Shown here piece after piece: positions 41,332 to 49,673 of a DNA stretch of 64,000 nucleotides; the stretch's first letter is position 1; each line of letters opens with the position of its first letter. Made by a program: the position numbers and the translations under genes. Where the stretch lies: positions 1,550,001 through 1,614,000 of the forward strand of contig NZ_CP151633.1 in assembly GCF_038397715.1 (NCBI RefSeq), given 5' to 3'. The notes beneath the pieces are model-generated. The model did no database searches and was not told where the DNA came from. It was given only the letters and a program-made list of their open reading frames with translations. Source of the DNA: Microbacterium sp. LWO14-1.2. GTDB lineage: Bacteria; Actinomycetota; Actinomycetes; Actinomycetales; Microbacteriaceae.

Positions 41332-42540
41332 TCAGTGCCCGGCGGCCCCCACGACGACGAACTCGTTGGGCGTGACGTCGAGGGTCACGTCGGCCGTGAT
41401 CTCGCCGGTGTGCAGGTCGACGGCGAGGATGCGGTCGGACGCCGGCTCCGTCACGTAGGCGATGTCGCCGACGACGCGAAGGCCGGGGTGCGGCTGCTGC
41501 CATTCCTCGGGGCTCTCCCACGGGTCGATGACGTCCCAGGAGTCGACGATCTCGCCCGACTCGTCGAGCACGTTCAGCGACCCGTCCGCGGCGAGCAGCA
41601 CGATGTCGTCGTGACCGCTGCGACCGACGCCCCGCCACGTGTACTCGATGCCCTCGGGCAGGTCGACGATCGAGAGCGACTTCGCGTCGGTGTCGACGAG
41701 GGCGAGCTTCGAGAGCAGGTAGCCCTCGGCATCCGGGTCGGTCTTGTAGTCCATCGCGGCGAGCGCGCTGGTGTCGCTGACGTACGCGTTGCCCGAGCGG
41801 CCGAAGGCGTCGGGCGCGGCGATCTTGGTGAACTCGCCGCCGTCGAACAGCAGCACGCCGTTCTCGCAGCCGAACACGACGGCTTCGCCCTTCAGTGCGC
41901 CCTCTCCGTGCACGCCGGGGCACTCCTCGTTGCGGGCGAGCTCCGAGCCGTCGGCGGCGAGGTGTCGCACGCCGCTGCGGGATTCCGACGTGCCGATGGT
42001 CGACAGCACGGTCCCGTCGGAGAGTTCGATCGCGACGCCGTGGTGCGCCTGCTCCGAGGTGACGGTGTCGTAGTCGGGCAGCGTCCCGGTGCCGATCGCG
42101 TCGGTGTCGAAGATGCGCACGTCGCCGGTGCCGTCGTCGAACAGCGCGGTGCGTCCGGCGTGCGGGGTGGCGTGCCCGGCGGCTGCGGCTTCGAAGACCT
42201 CGCCGGTGAGTTCGACGGTGTCGGACGCGAGCCCCGTGTCGAGCACATGGAAGCCGTCGGCCGCGGTGATGAAGACGTGTCCGTCGTGGTCACCGGCACC
42301 GTTCACGCGCAGGAACCCGTCGAGGTCGACGGCGTCGATCGGCTCGAGCGTCTCGCCGTCGAGCACAGTGACGCCACCGTCGTACGCGACGGCGACGCGG
42401 GTGTCGGCCTGGTGGTCGTGCTCGGGCGCCTCGGATTCGCCGGATGCCGACGGCTCGGCGCTCGCGCATCCGGCGAGCGCGACTGCGGCGAGCGCGGCCA
42501 GCGCGCCGGCCGCGAGGCGGCTGCGTGCAGGTCGGGACAT
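41332..42540 (-). CDS. AztD-like zinc metallochaperone lipoprotein
   Basis: 402 residues. A signal peptide with lipobox LAGC (near residue 24) is followed by an acidic/His patch (EAPEHDHQAD), then a beta-propeller with repeated (V)LDGETLEP-type blades. This matches AztD, the extracytoplasmic zinc chaperone that passes zinc to the AztC binding protein of the AztABC importer. His pairs such as ATPHAGR and EQAHHG are candidate zinc ligands. No aztABC genes are nearby. Second gene behind a Zur-type box. Confidence 0.78.
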   Translation of the reverse strand: MSRPARSRLAAGALAALAAVALAGCASAEPSASGESEAPEHDHQADTRVAVAYDGGVTVLDGETLEPIDAVDLDGFLRVNGAGDHDGHVFITAADGFHVLDTGLASDTVELTGEVFEAAAAGHATPHAGRTALFDDGTGDVRIFDTDAIGTGTLPDYDTVTSEQAHHGVAIELSDGTVLSTIGTSESRSGVRHLAADGSELARNEECPGVHGEGALKGEAVVFGCENGVLLFDGGEFTKIAAPDAFGRSGNAYVSDTSALAAMDYKTDPDAEGYLLSKLALVDTDAKSLSIVDLPEGIEYTWRGVGRSGHDDIVLLAADGSLNVLDESGEIVDSWDVIDPWESPEEWQQPHPGLRVVGDIAYVTEPASDRILAVDLHTGEITADVTLDVTPNEFVVVGAAGH

Positions 42541-42606
42541 GGATGTTCTCCTTCTTCTCGGTGGGTGCGCGGGTGCGCGTGACGGCTGGGCCGTCGGTGG
42601 GTCTGG

Positions 42607-43818
42607 TCAGCCGACGAGCTGGACGTATCGGGGCTCGAGGTCGCTGAAGGTGCGCGTGACGGCGCCGTCGCGGTGGTCGATCTCGTGGACGGCTCCGGAT
42701 GCCGGGTCGACCACGTACGCGTGGCGCGCGTCGACGAGCACGGCGATCCGGTCGCGGGCGGCGGGGTCGGGAGCGGATGCTGCGAGCAGCGGCTCCGTGC
42801 GGGAGATCTCGACGCCGTCGTGGCCGAGCACGCGCACCGTTCCGTCGGCGGCGACCACGACCGTGCGGCTGTCGTCGTCGCCGATCGCGGCGGCTGCGAC
42901 GAGCGGAGCATCCGTGGTCAGGAGCGTCCAGGAGCGGGCCCGCGTGTCGAGCAGCAGGGCGCCGTGATCTCCCGCGATGCCGGCGAGGTCGGGTCGGTCG
43001 GCGCGACCGACGAGCTGCGCGGGCGGCTGCGATCCGGCCGGGTACGGGATGCTCTCGGCGGCGAGTTGTCCCCCGATCTCCCGCGTCACCAGCACCGCTC
43101 CCTCCGCGCAGGCGATCACCGCGCCGACGCGGGTGATGTCGGCATCCGTCGGCTGCGTGCAGGGCGCGGAGACGCCGATCGGCTCGCCCGCCGCGTCGAG
43201 CACGTCGACCGTGGTGCCGGCGGCTGAGATCAGGTGGGCCGCGAAGGGGACGACCGGGCCGGTGCCTGGCAGGTCGAGGCGGGTCACGTCATCGAGGTCG
43301 AGCGTCTCGTGGTCGAGCACGACGACTTCGCCGCCGAGGCGGATCGCCGTCGCCTGATCGCCGACAGTCGCGAGGGCCGGCCCCTCGCCCTGGATCGCGC
43401 CGACGACGCGCGCCTCGCCGCGGAAGGAGTGGGAGTGGTCGCCGTGCGGCACCGTCCAGCGCCCGGAGTCGACGACCTCGACGACCGTCTCGCCGCCGGA
43501 CTCGCGGGTGCGGTGCAGGAACCGCCCCGTTCCCGTCGCGACACCGTCTCCGTCGAGCTCTTCGCGCTCCTCGGTCTCGAGGTCGAGCAGGGTGAGAGCG
43601 CCGTCGTCGTCGGCGATGACCAGAGCGGATGCCGGGGACGCGACCTCCGCGGCTCCGCCGCCGTCGACGCCGTCGTTCGACGGGAGGGCGGTGGAGGCCG
43701 GCTCCGCGGCCGGGCCCGGATCGTCGGCGCACGCGGTGAGTGCGAGGGCGGTCGAGAGGGAGAGGGCGAGCAGGGCGCCGGCGCGGCGGGAGGTCGTGGG
43801 CGTCACGAGAGTCCACAT
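42607..43818 (-). CDS. Beta-propeller lipoprotein related to AztD
   Basis: 403 residues from the ATG at 43818; the GTG at 43806 would give a more usual signal-peptide start. Lipobox LTAC near residue 29. Weak repeated blade motifs (LVIADDDGALTLLDLET; VVLDHETLDL) and a HGDHSHSF cluster near residue 125 suggest a zinc-binding propeller like its downstream neighbour, from which it has diverged. Its start abuts the Zur-type box at 43820-43838, so zinc should repress it. Confidence 0.7.
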   Translation of the reverse strand: MWTLVTPTTSRRAGALLALSLSTALALTACADDPGPAAEPASTALPSNDGVDGGGAAEVASPASALVIADDDGALTLLDLETEEREELDGDGVATGTGRFLHRTRESGGETVVEVVDSGRWTVPHGDHSHSFRGEARVVGAIQGEGPALATVGDQATAIRLGGEVVVLDHETLDLDDVTRLDLPGTGPVVPFAAHLISAAGTTVDVLDAAGEPIGVSAPCTQPTDADITRVGAVIACAEGAVLVTREIGGQLAAESIPYPAGSQPPAQLVGRADRPDLAGIAGDHGALLLDTRARSWTLLTTDAPLVAAAAIGDDDSRTVVVAADGTVRVLGHDGVEISRTEPLLAASAPDPAARDRIAVLVDARHAYVVDPASGAVHEIDHRDGAVTRTFSDLEPRYVQLVG

Positions 43819-43819
43819 T

Positions 43820-43838
43820 ATTGAGAACGATTCTCAAT
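43820..43838. promoter_or_regulatory. Zur-type zinc box
   Basis: ATTGAGAACGATTCTCAAT has 8-bp perfect inverted arms (ATTGAGAA and TTCTCAAT) around CGA. It fits the Fur/Zur consensus with TGAGAA-type arms. It lies against the start of the AztD-related operon, so bound Zur would occlude its promoter. Confidence 0.8.
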
Positions 43839-43937
43839 CTCAAGTCGCTCGGTTCGTTTTCGTTGTCCCGGCTAGCGAGGATGCCGGCATGCCGCCAGCC
43901 CTCCTCCAACGTCCGACCCCCGGCGTATGGTCGGAGC

Positions 43938-45002
43938 ATGAGCAGCCACGTCGCATCCCCCGGAGTCGTCCCGTCCTACCTGCTCGCGCGCCTGGCCGCG
44001 TCGGGTCGCTACCCCCGCGCGGCTGCCGCCGCCCGGCAGACGCTGACCGCCGGGCGTCCGCCCTTCCGTGCGCGACTCGACCTCTCCATCGACGAGAACG
44101 GAGACCTCGTCGCGCAGCTCTCCGACGCACCCAACCGCACGATCAGCGACGCGGGCAACACTCAGAGCCTGCCCGGCGCGGTCGTCCGGAGCGAAGACGA
44201 GCCGCCCGTCGACGACACCTCCGTCAACGAGGCCTACGACGGGCTCGGGGCCACCTTCGAGATGCTGCTCGCGGCCTTCTCCCGCAACTCCCTCGACGAC
44301 GCCGGCGCTCCGCTCGACGCGACCGTGCACTACGGAGTCGACTACGACAATGCGTTCTGGGACGGTCAGCGCATGGTGTTCGGCGACGGCGACGGCGAGG
44401 TGTTCCAGGGCTTCACCTCCTCCACCACCGTGATCGGGCACGAGCTCGCGCACGGCGTCGTGCAGTTCACCGCGAATCTCGAATACCAGGGGCAGCCCGG
44501 GGCGCTGAACGAGTCGATCGCCGACGTGTTCGGGGCGCTCACCGAGCAGTACCTGCTGGGGCAGACCGCCGATCAGGCGACCTGGCTGATCGGAGCCGAG
44601 ATCTTCACCGATGCCGTCGAAGGGCGCGCGCTGCGCTCCATGATCGAACCGGGCACCGCCTACGACGACGACGAGCTCGGCAAAGACCCGCAGCCCGCAC
44701 ACATGGACGGCTTCGTCCGCACCACGGAAGACAACGGCGGGGTGCACATCAACTCCGGCATCCCGAACCGCGCGTTCGCGCTGTTCGCGATCGACCTCGG
44801 CGGCAACGCCTGGGAGACCGCGGGGTCGGTCTGGTACGCGGCGCTCACAGGCGGTCTGTCGAGCACGGCCGACTTCACGGAGTTCGCCGACGCGACCGTC
44901 GCCGCGGCGGCCGCCGTCGACGAGGCCACCGAGGCTGCCGCTCGACGCGCCTGGACGACCGTGGGAGTCTATGGAGATGAGCGAGTCCCCTCGACAGACT
45001 GA
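43938..45002 (+). CDS. M4-family metallopeptidase (protealysin-like)
   Basis: 354 residues from the ATG at 43938. There is a short N-terminal propeptide with the protealysin-type motif VPSYLLARLA (11-20) and no signal peptide. Catalytic zinc motif HELAH (168-172) and third ligand Glu192 (NESIADVFG) are present, as is NGGVHINSGIPN near residue 270 with the proton-donor His. Protealysin-like enzymes act in the cytoplasm or leave by a non-classical route. Overlaps the inhibitor gene by 32 bp. Confidence 0.93.
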   Translation: MSSHVASPGVVPSYLLARLAASGRYPRAAAAARQTLTAGRPPFRARLDLSIDENGDLVAQLSDAPNRTISDAGNTQSLPGAVVRSEDEPPVDDTSVNEAYDGLGATFEMLLAAFSRNSLDDAGAPLDATVHYGVDYDNAFWDGQRMVFGDGDGEVFQGFTSSTTVIGHELAHGVVQFTANLEYQGQPGALNESIADVFGALTEQYLLGQTADQATWLIGAEIFTDAVEGRALRSMIEPGTAYDDDELGKDPQPAHMDGFVRTTEDNGGVHINSGIPNRAFALFAIDLGGNAWETAGSVWYAALTGGLSSTADFTEFADATVAAAAAVDEATEAAARRAWTTVGVYGDERVPSTD

Positions 45003-45282
45003 CGGCCCCGTCGTCATCGCGGTGGTGCGCACCGGCGGGATCGCCGGCATCCGCCGCCAGTGGACTGTCGAGCCCGACCCCGCCGAAGCACCGCGGTGGA
45101 TCACCATGGTCGAGCGACTCCCGTGGGACGACGACGCGGATGCCGAGCGTGGCGCCGACCGTTTCGTGTGGCTGATCCGCGTGCGGACCCCCTCGGAGCG
45201 CCGCGAACGCGAACTTCCCGACTCAGCCCTGGACGGCCCCTGGCGAGAGCTGGTCGACGCCGTGCGCGCGGCATCCCGCTGA
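44971..45282 (+). CDS. Emfourin-like inhibitor of the M4 peptidase
   Basis: 103 residues. VVIAVVRTGGIAGIRRQW followed by FVWLIRV matches the emfourin (protealysin-inhibitor) type, whose genes lie next to protealysin-like peptidases. It overlaps the protease gene by 32 bp in another frame, which ensures co-translation. The role is likely tight-binding inhibition, comparable to an antidote for an intracellular protease. Confidence 0.82.
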   Translation: MEMSESPRQTDGPVVIAVVRTGGIAGIRRQWTVEPDPAEAPRWITMVERLPWDDDADAERGADRFVWLIRVRTPSERRERELPDSALDGPWRELVDAVRAASR

Positions 45283-45351
45283 CCTTCCGCCATCCGATCG
45301 ATCCGGTGTGAATCTGTGCCGGCCCGTGTCCCGCGGGGCGACAATGGGTGC

Positions 45352-45573
45352 ATGGGACTGTTCCAGCAACGACCCGAAGAAGAAGAGAAGCAGTGGGCAC
45401 TGCCGTCCGAGCCGCTCCAACGCGGTGCGTCCGAGGTGCTCGACACCGCGCCCGCGGTCGACCCGCTGTCGATCGGCCTCGGTGCCGAGACCGGCGGGAG
45501 CGTGAGTTCGATCGTCTTCCCCGTCGCGCCCCCGGCTCCGTCGGCCCCCTCGACCGAAAGCCGCGAGGACTGA
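45352..45573 (+). CDS. Small conserved-looking protein of unknown function
   Basis: 73 residues from the ATG at 45352. It starts MGLFQQRPEEEEKQWALPSE and ends in a Pro/Ala/Ser-rich tail (APPAPSAPSTES). No membrane segment or domain. The start of the protein and the coding bias support it; the ribosome site is weak. It may be a short adaptor or disordered protein. Confidence 0.6.
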   Translation: MGLFQQRPEEEEKQWALPSEPLQRGASEVLDTAPAVDPLSIGLGAETGGSVSSIVFPVAPPAPSAPSTESRED

Positions 45574-45580
45574 TCGCACC

Positions 45581-45639
45581 TTCGAGTCGCCTGACTTGCA
45601 GTTCTCGACGCCTACGACTTGCCAGTCGCGCGATTCGAA
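45581..45639. repeat. Degenerate inverted repeat, TTCGAATCGCTTGA family copy 3
   Basis: The left arm TTCGAGTCGCCTGACTTGCA... (45581-45601) and the right arm ending GATTCGAA (45619-45639) match copies 1 and 2 in about 17 to 19 of 21 positions each. The two arms no longer pair perfectly. It lies upstream of the RNase H gene and looks like a decaying copy. Confidence 0.75.
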
Positions 45640-45689
45640 CGGAGAGGGTGCGGGCCAGCAGTGTCGCCCGCCGCGGCTACGGTGGAGGG

Positions 45690-46526
45690 ATGACGATCAC
45701 CGCCGCGGCAGACGGTTCCGCCCTGGGCAACCCGGGCCCCAATGGATGGGCCTGGTACATCGACGACGCGAACTGGGCCGCGGGCGGCTCGCCGCACGGC
45801 ACGAACAACCAGGGTGAGCTGCAGGCCGTGCTCGAACTGCTGCGCGCGACCGCCGGCACGACCGAGAAACTGCTGATCGAGTGCGACAGTCGCTACGTGA
45901 TCGACTCGGTGACCAAGTGGATGCCGGGCTGGAAGCGCAAGGGGTGGCGCAAGTCCGACGGCGGCCCGGTGCTGAACCGCGACCTGCTCGAGGGCATCGA
46001 CGAGGCGATCCGCGGGCGCGACGTCGAGTTCTCCTGGGTGAAGGGTCACGCCGGCCACCCGCTCAACGAGGCGGCCGACGAGCGCGCGAACGCTGCTGCG
46101 AAGGCGTATCAGCAGAAGCAGGAACCGCGCCGGGGCCCCGGATTCACGATGGCGACGGACGCAGGAGCCGCCGTCGCGGCCTCCGCGCCGATCTCCGCGA
46201 ACGCGGGCGGTTGGTCTCCCTCCGACGATGACGCCCCCTGGGCGGATGCCGTCGAGGCCGACGCCGCACGCGTCGGCCTCGACGGCGGCGAGAACGCGTC
46301 GGTCGGCGCCGCCGCGGCATCCGCGTCGTCCCCCGCCACTGCCGCGTCGCTCGCGGAGCCGCTGTGGGCGGAGGCTCCCGACCTGTTCGACGGCTTCGAC
46401 GACGAGCCGTCGACCGACCCGATCGAGCTCCGTGTGCAGTTGTCGGGCGAGGAGCACGCGCGCCTCGCCGACCGCGCCGACGCGCAGGGCGTCTCGCTCG
46501 AAGAGGCGCTCCGCCGCCTCATCTGA
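45690..46526 (+). CDS. rnhA: Ribonuclease HI with C-terminal extension
   Basis: 278 residues against about 150 for RNase HI alone. The catalytic set is Asp8 (AADGSALGNPGP), Glu43 (NNQGELQA), Asp66 (ECDSRYV) and Asp near residue 127 (NEAADERAN). It cuts the RNA strand of RNA-DNA hybrids. After residue 150 there is a variable Ala/Asp-rich linker (about 80 residues), then ELRVQLSGEEHARLADRADA to EEALRRLI, resembling a ribbon-helix-helix (CopG-like) segment. The extension's function is unknown. GGAGGG precedes the ATG. Confidence 0.92.
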   Translation: MTITAAADGSALGNPGPNGWAWYIDDANWAAGGSPHGTNNQGELQAVLELLRATAGTTEKLLIECDSRYVIDSVTKWMPGWKRKGWRKSDGGPVLNRDLLEGIDEAIRGRDVEFSWVKGHAGHPLNEAADERANAAAKAYQQKQEPRRGPGFTMATDAGAAVAASAPISANAGGWSPSDDDAPWADAVEADAARVGLDGGENASVGAAAASASSPATAASLAEPLWAEAPDLFDGFDDEPSTDPIELRVQLSGEEHARLADRADAQGVSLEEALRRLI

Positions 46527-46546
46527 CCGCGGCGTAGACTCGCGCC

Positions 46547-46936
46547 ATGTCGACACCTGCGCGCACGATCGGCCGCCTGTTCCTCGGATCCTCGCTCGTG
46601 TTCGCGGGCGTCTCGCATCTGACGTTCGCCAGGAAGGAGTTCCAGGCGCAGGTGCCCGAATCGCTGCCGCTCGATCCGGATACGACGGTGCTCGCGTCCG
46701 GCGTGGTCGAGATCGGCCTCGGCTCCGCGCTGCTGTTCGCGCACGGGAAGCGCCGACTCGTCGGAGTGATCGCCGCTCTGTTCTTCATCGCCGTCTTCCC
46801 GGGCAACCTCGCCCAGTGGGTGCACCACCGCGACGGCTTCGGCCTCGACACCGAGATCAAACGGTTCGTGCGGCTGTTCTTCCAGCCCGTTCTCGTGCTG
46901 CTCGCGCTCTGGTCGACGCGCGAACGACGTCGCTGA
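46547..46936 (+). CDS. DoxX-like membrane protein
   Basis: 129 residues with four predicted helices. It starts RTIGRLFLGSSLVFAGVSHLTF, typical of DoxX/DoxD-like small membrane proteins, and contains AQWVHHRDGFGLDTE. DoxX-like proteins take part in thiol or quinone redox chemistry in some bacteria; the role here is unproven. 20 bp after the RNase H gene and probably cotranscribed. A strong terminator follows. Confidence 0.8.
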   Translation: MSTPARTIGRLFLGSSLVFAGVSHLTFARKEFQAQVPESLPLDPDTTVLASGVVEIGLGSALLFAHGKRRLVGVIAALFFIAVFPGNLAQWVHHRDGFGLDTEIKRFVRLFFQPVLVLLALWSTRERRR

Positions 46937-46943
46937 CACCGAC

Positions 46944-46975
46944 GCACCGCCCGGCTCGCGAGAACCGGGCGGTGC
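46944..46975. terminator. Bidirectional terminator after the DoxX-like gene
   Basis: GCACCGCCCGG (46944-46954) is the exact inverse of 46965-46975, with a 10-nt loop, between two convergent genes. Confidence 0.85.
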
Positions 46976-46993
46976 GACTGCGGCGACGCGAGC

Positions 46994-47971
46994 TCAGACC
47001 GCGAGCAGTTCCCGCTCGAGCCGGTCGTACGACGCCTCCATGCCGTCGGCCATGCCGGTGGCGAGGATCATGTCGCGCGTCTCCTTGTCGGGGTACTCGA
47101 TGTAGAGCGTGATGAGGGTCGCGCCGTCCTCCTCGTAGAGGTTGAGGTCGTTCAGCGTCTCGACCGGCATCCCGATCATCCGCTCGGTCTGCACCGAGCG
47201 CCGAGGTGCGTCGATCACGAGCGCCTCACCCTCGAACCCGAAGGGCTGACCCTCGGTGTCGCCGACCGGTGCCCAGGAGGTGCGGTACGTCTGTCCGACC
47301 TCGGTCGCGACCACGCACTCGGTCATCTCCCATCCGTCGGGTCCGAGCAGCCACTTCTTCATGAGCTCCGGATCGTTGTGGGCACGCCACACGAGATCGC
47401 GCGGGCCGTTCACGAGGCGCGTGATGCGCACGTGGGTGTCGTCCAGGATGTCGACGACCGTGCCCTTGCCCTGCGCGTAGTCTCGGAGATCCTGCAGCAC
47501 GGCGTCGAGCTGGCTCATCGCCATGCGGATGCCCTCGACCTGACCCATCTCGACGACCTGTTCGAGTGCATCGACCGAATCGAAGTGGCTCGTGGTCACC
47601 ATGCGCGTGCCGTCGGCGGTGGATTCGAATGCGAACGTCATGCGCTGCGCCGGGAAGCCGTCGAGCGGGTTGCCGTCGGCATCCGCGAAGGAGTCGAGCA
47701 CCTCGAAGCCGCGCGGCTCGTCGATCGACAGGAACTCCCACGAGCCCGACGAGGACTCGCCGCGCGGGCCGTTCATCGTGTAGTTCGCGCGCCCGCCGAC
47801 CGTGTGGTCCCAGGCAGTGAACGTAGCCGGCCAGCCGGGAGGGCCCCAGAAGCGCTCCAACTGGCGGGGGTCGCTGTACGCGCTCCAGACCCGCTCGATC
47901 GGCGCCGCGAAGTCCGCGACGACGGTCATGGTGAGGTTCTCGGCATCCGTGGTGATATCGGTGACAGGCAT
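46994..47971 (-). CDS. Tandem AHSA1/SRPBCC-domain protein
   Basis: 325 residues with two SRPBCC domains. The first (PIERVWSAYSDPRQLERFWGPPGWP) is followed at about residue 180 by a second (NGPRDLVWRAHNDPELMKKWLLGPDGW). The W(x)GP loop is the AHSA1 hallmark. Such proteins are usually single-domain and paired with an ArsR regulator; that regulator is directly upstream. The tandem form suggests a pseudo-dimeric ligand-binding fold; the ligand is unknown. Confidence 0.88.
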   Translation of the reverse strand: MPVTDITTDAENLTMTVVADFAAPIERVWSAYSDPRQLERFWGPPGWPATFTAWDHTVGGRANYTMNGPRGESSSGSWEFLSIDEPRGFEVLDSFADADGNPLDGFPAQRMTFAFESTADGTRMVTTSHFDSVDALEQVVEMGQVEGIRMAMSQLDAVLQDLRDYAQGKGTVVDILDDTHVRITRLVNGPRDLVWRAHNDPELMKKWLLGPDGWEMTECVVATEVGQTYRTSWAPVGDTEGQPFGFEGEALVIDAPRRSVQTERMIGMPVETLNDLNLYEEDGATLITLYIEYPDKETRDMILATGMADGMEASYDRLERELLAV

Positions 47972-47972
47972 G

Positions 47973-48380
47973 TCAGTCTCCTTCGTCGGTTCGTGAGGTG
48001 CTGCTGTTGTCGGTGGAGGTGGTTCGCTGGGCGCCCGAGCTCGGCGAAGGCTCGGCCAGCAGATCGTCGAGGCGGGCGATGCGCGACCGCCACAGCTCTT
48101 CGTATCGGGCGAGGAGCGCCCTGGCGCGGGCGATCATCTCGGGGTTCGCGCGGACGAGCCGCTCGCGTCCCTCGGCGCGCTTGACGATGAGGTTCGCGGC
48201 CTCGAGCACGGCGACGTGCTTCTGCACCGCGGCGAACGACATCTCGTATTCGGAGGCGAGGGTCGAGACGGACTGTTCCCGCTCGATCGTCCGACGCAGG
48301 ATGTCGCGTCGGGTCGACGTCGCCAGTGCATGGAACACACGGTCGACCTCCGCTTCGCTCAGTTCTCTTTGTGCAACCAT
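47973..48380 (-). CDS. ArsR-family transcriptional regulator (AHSA1-linked)
   Basis: 135 residues. Helix-turn-helix ALATSTRRDILRRTI, then EYEMSFAAVQKHVAVLEAANLI. A Ser/Thr-rich tail follows residue 105. Its stop lies one base before the next ATG. A palindrome covers its own start codon, so it is likely autoregulatory and controls the tandem-SRPBCC gene. Confidence 0.9.
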   Translation of the reverse strand: MVAQRELSEAEVDRVFHALATSTRRDILRRTIEREQSVSTLASEYEMSFAAVQKHVAVLEAANLIVKRAEGRERLVRANPEMIARARALLARYEELWRSRIARLDDLLAEPSPSSGAQRTTSTDNSSTSRTDEGD

Positions 48381-48387
48381 TTGGTTG
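48374..48387. promoter_or_regulatory. ArsR operator over the start codon
   Basis: CAACCA and TGGTTG are perfect inverted arms around TT; the ATG (48380-48378) lies inside. Read on the minus strand, TACAAC precedes the start, so the transcript is probably leaderless and the operator also blocks initiation. Confidence 0.6.
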
Positions 48388-48501
48388 TACGTTAGACCTC
48401 GGCAGGGCGGGTGTCAACAGGGAATCGTCCAGTCCGCGCTCGGCTCGGCATCCCGCGATCGCGCACCACCGCGTCTGCCCCTCGACCGATACCCTGAGGC
48501 C

Positions 48502-48777
48502 GTGCCGACTGCATCCCATTCGCTCGACGAGATCCGCGATGCCATCGCGCGGCTCCGAGCCGCAGCGACGCACGACGATGACACTCCTCGCGGCGAGGTG
48601 GCCGACCGGCTCGCGCGCCAGTTCGAGGGCCTCGACGGACCCGCCGACGTGCGCGCGGCGGCCCGCGACGCCCTACGCCTCTATCGCGGGGGCATGGGAT
48701 CGTTCTCCGACACGGGGACCGCCGTCATGGATGCTGCCGTCGAGCGCCTGCGTCGCGCACTCAGGCGCGCGGTCTAG
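48502..48777 (+). CDS. Small helical protein of unknown function
   Basis: 91 residues from the GTG at 48502, with GAGG just upstream. Charged helix-rich protein opening VPTASHSLDEIRDAIARLRA and containing LYRGGMGSFSD. The latter resembles an uncharacterised family (DUF6966-like), which I cannot confirm. No membrane segment. Transcribed alone. Confidence 0.6.
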   Translation: MPTASHSLDEIRDAIARLRAAATHDDDTPRGEVADRLARQFEGLDGPADVRAAARDALRLYRGGMGSFSDTGTAVMDAAVERLRRALRRAV

Positions 48778-48910
48778 CGAGCCGGACTCGGTCGCGATAG
48801 TTCCATTCAACTGAATCCATCTCCCGTATTCGGGCGTAGGGTGGAAGGAAGGACGGACCCGTCCGAGAAGATCTCCCGGAACCGGCGCCCGCCCGGGAAG
48901 AAGCCCACCC

Positions 48911-49663
48911 ATGGCTCAGTACGACGTCTCCGACCGCTCCGCGATCGTGACCGGAGCGGGCAGCGGGATCGGCCGCTCGACGGCACTCCTCCTCGCCGCG
49001 AACGGCACGGCCGTGGTCGTGAACGATCTGAACGCAGACAACGCGAACGCGGTGGTCGAGGAGATCCGCGCCGCGGGCGGCACCGCCGAGGCCTCGGTGG
49101 GCGATGCGACCGACACCGACTGGATCGCATCGTCGATCACGCTCGCCAACTCGCTGGCGCCGCTGCGCATCGGCGTGAACAACGCGGGTATCGGGGGCGC
49201 ATCCGCTCCCACCGCCGACTACGACGACGCCGCGTGGGACAAGGTGATCTCGATCAACCTGAACGCCGTGTTCCGCAACATGAAGGCGCAGATCTCATCG
49301 ATGCTCGAGAACGGCGGCGGCTCCGTCGTGAACATCGCGTCGATCCTCGGCAGCGTCGGCTTCGCCAACTCCCCCGCTTACGTGGCCGCCAAGCACGCCG
49401 TGGTCGGGATGACGAAGTCGGCCGCACTGGAGTACTCCGACAAGGGCGTTCGCGTGAACTCCGTCGGCCCCGGCTTCATCGACACCCCGCTGCTCGCGAC
49501 CATGGGCGACGAGGCGAAGGCGTTCCTCGTGAGCAAGCACCCGATCGGTCGTCTCGGTCGCCCGGACGAGGTGGCGAACCTCATCGCGTTCCTCGCCAGC
49601 GACGCCGCGAGCTTCATCACGGGCAGCTACCACCTCGTCGACGGCGGTTACACCGCGCCCTGA
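48911..49663 (+). CDS. SDR-family oxidoreductase (FabG-like)
   Basis: 250 residues, classical [11 protein letters not shown] (15-22), NNAG near residue 94, catalytic Ser in NIASILGS, Tyr-x3-Lys in YVAAKHA, and PGFIDTPLL. FabG-type enzymes reduce 3-oxoacyl chains or related ketones, but this single copy without other fatty-acid genes is more likely a dedicated dehydrogenase. The N-terminal Asp-rich VVNDLNADN suggests NAD preference. No operon partner. Confidence 0.92.
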   Translation: MAQYDVSDRSAIVTGAGSGIGRSTALLLAANGTAVVVNDLNADNANAVVEEIRAAGGTAEASVGDATDTDWIASSITLANSLAPLRIGVNNAGIGGASAPTADYDDAAWDKVISINLNAVFRNMKAQISSMLENGGGSVVNIASILGSVGFANSPAYVAAKHAVVGMTKSAALEYSDKGVRVNSVGPGFIDTPLLATMGDEAKAFLVSKHPIGRLGRPDEVANLIAFLASDAASFITGSYHLVDGGYTAP

Positions 49664-49673
49664 TCGCGCACCG

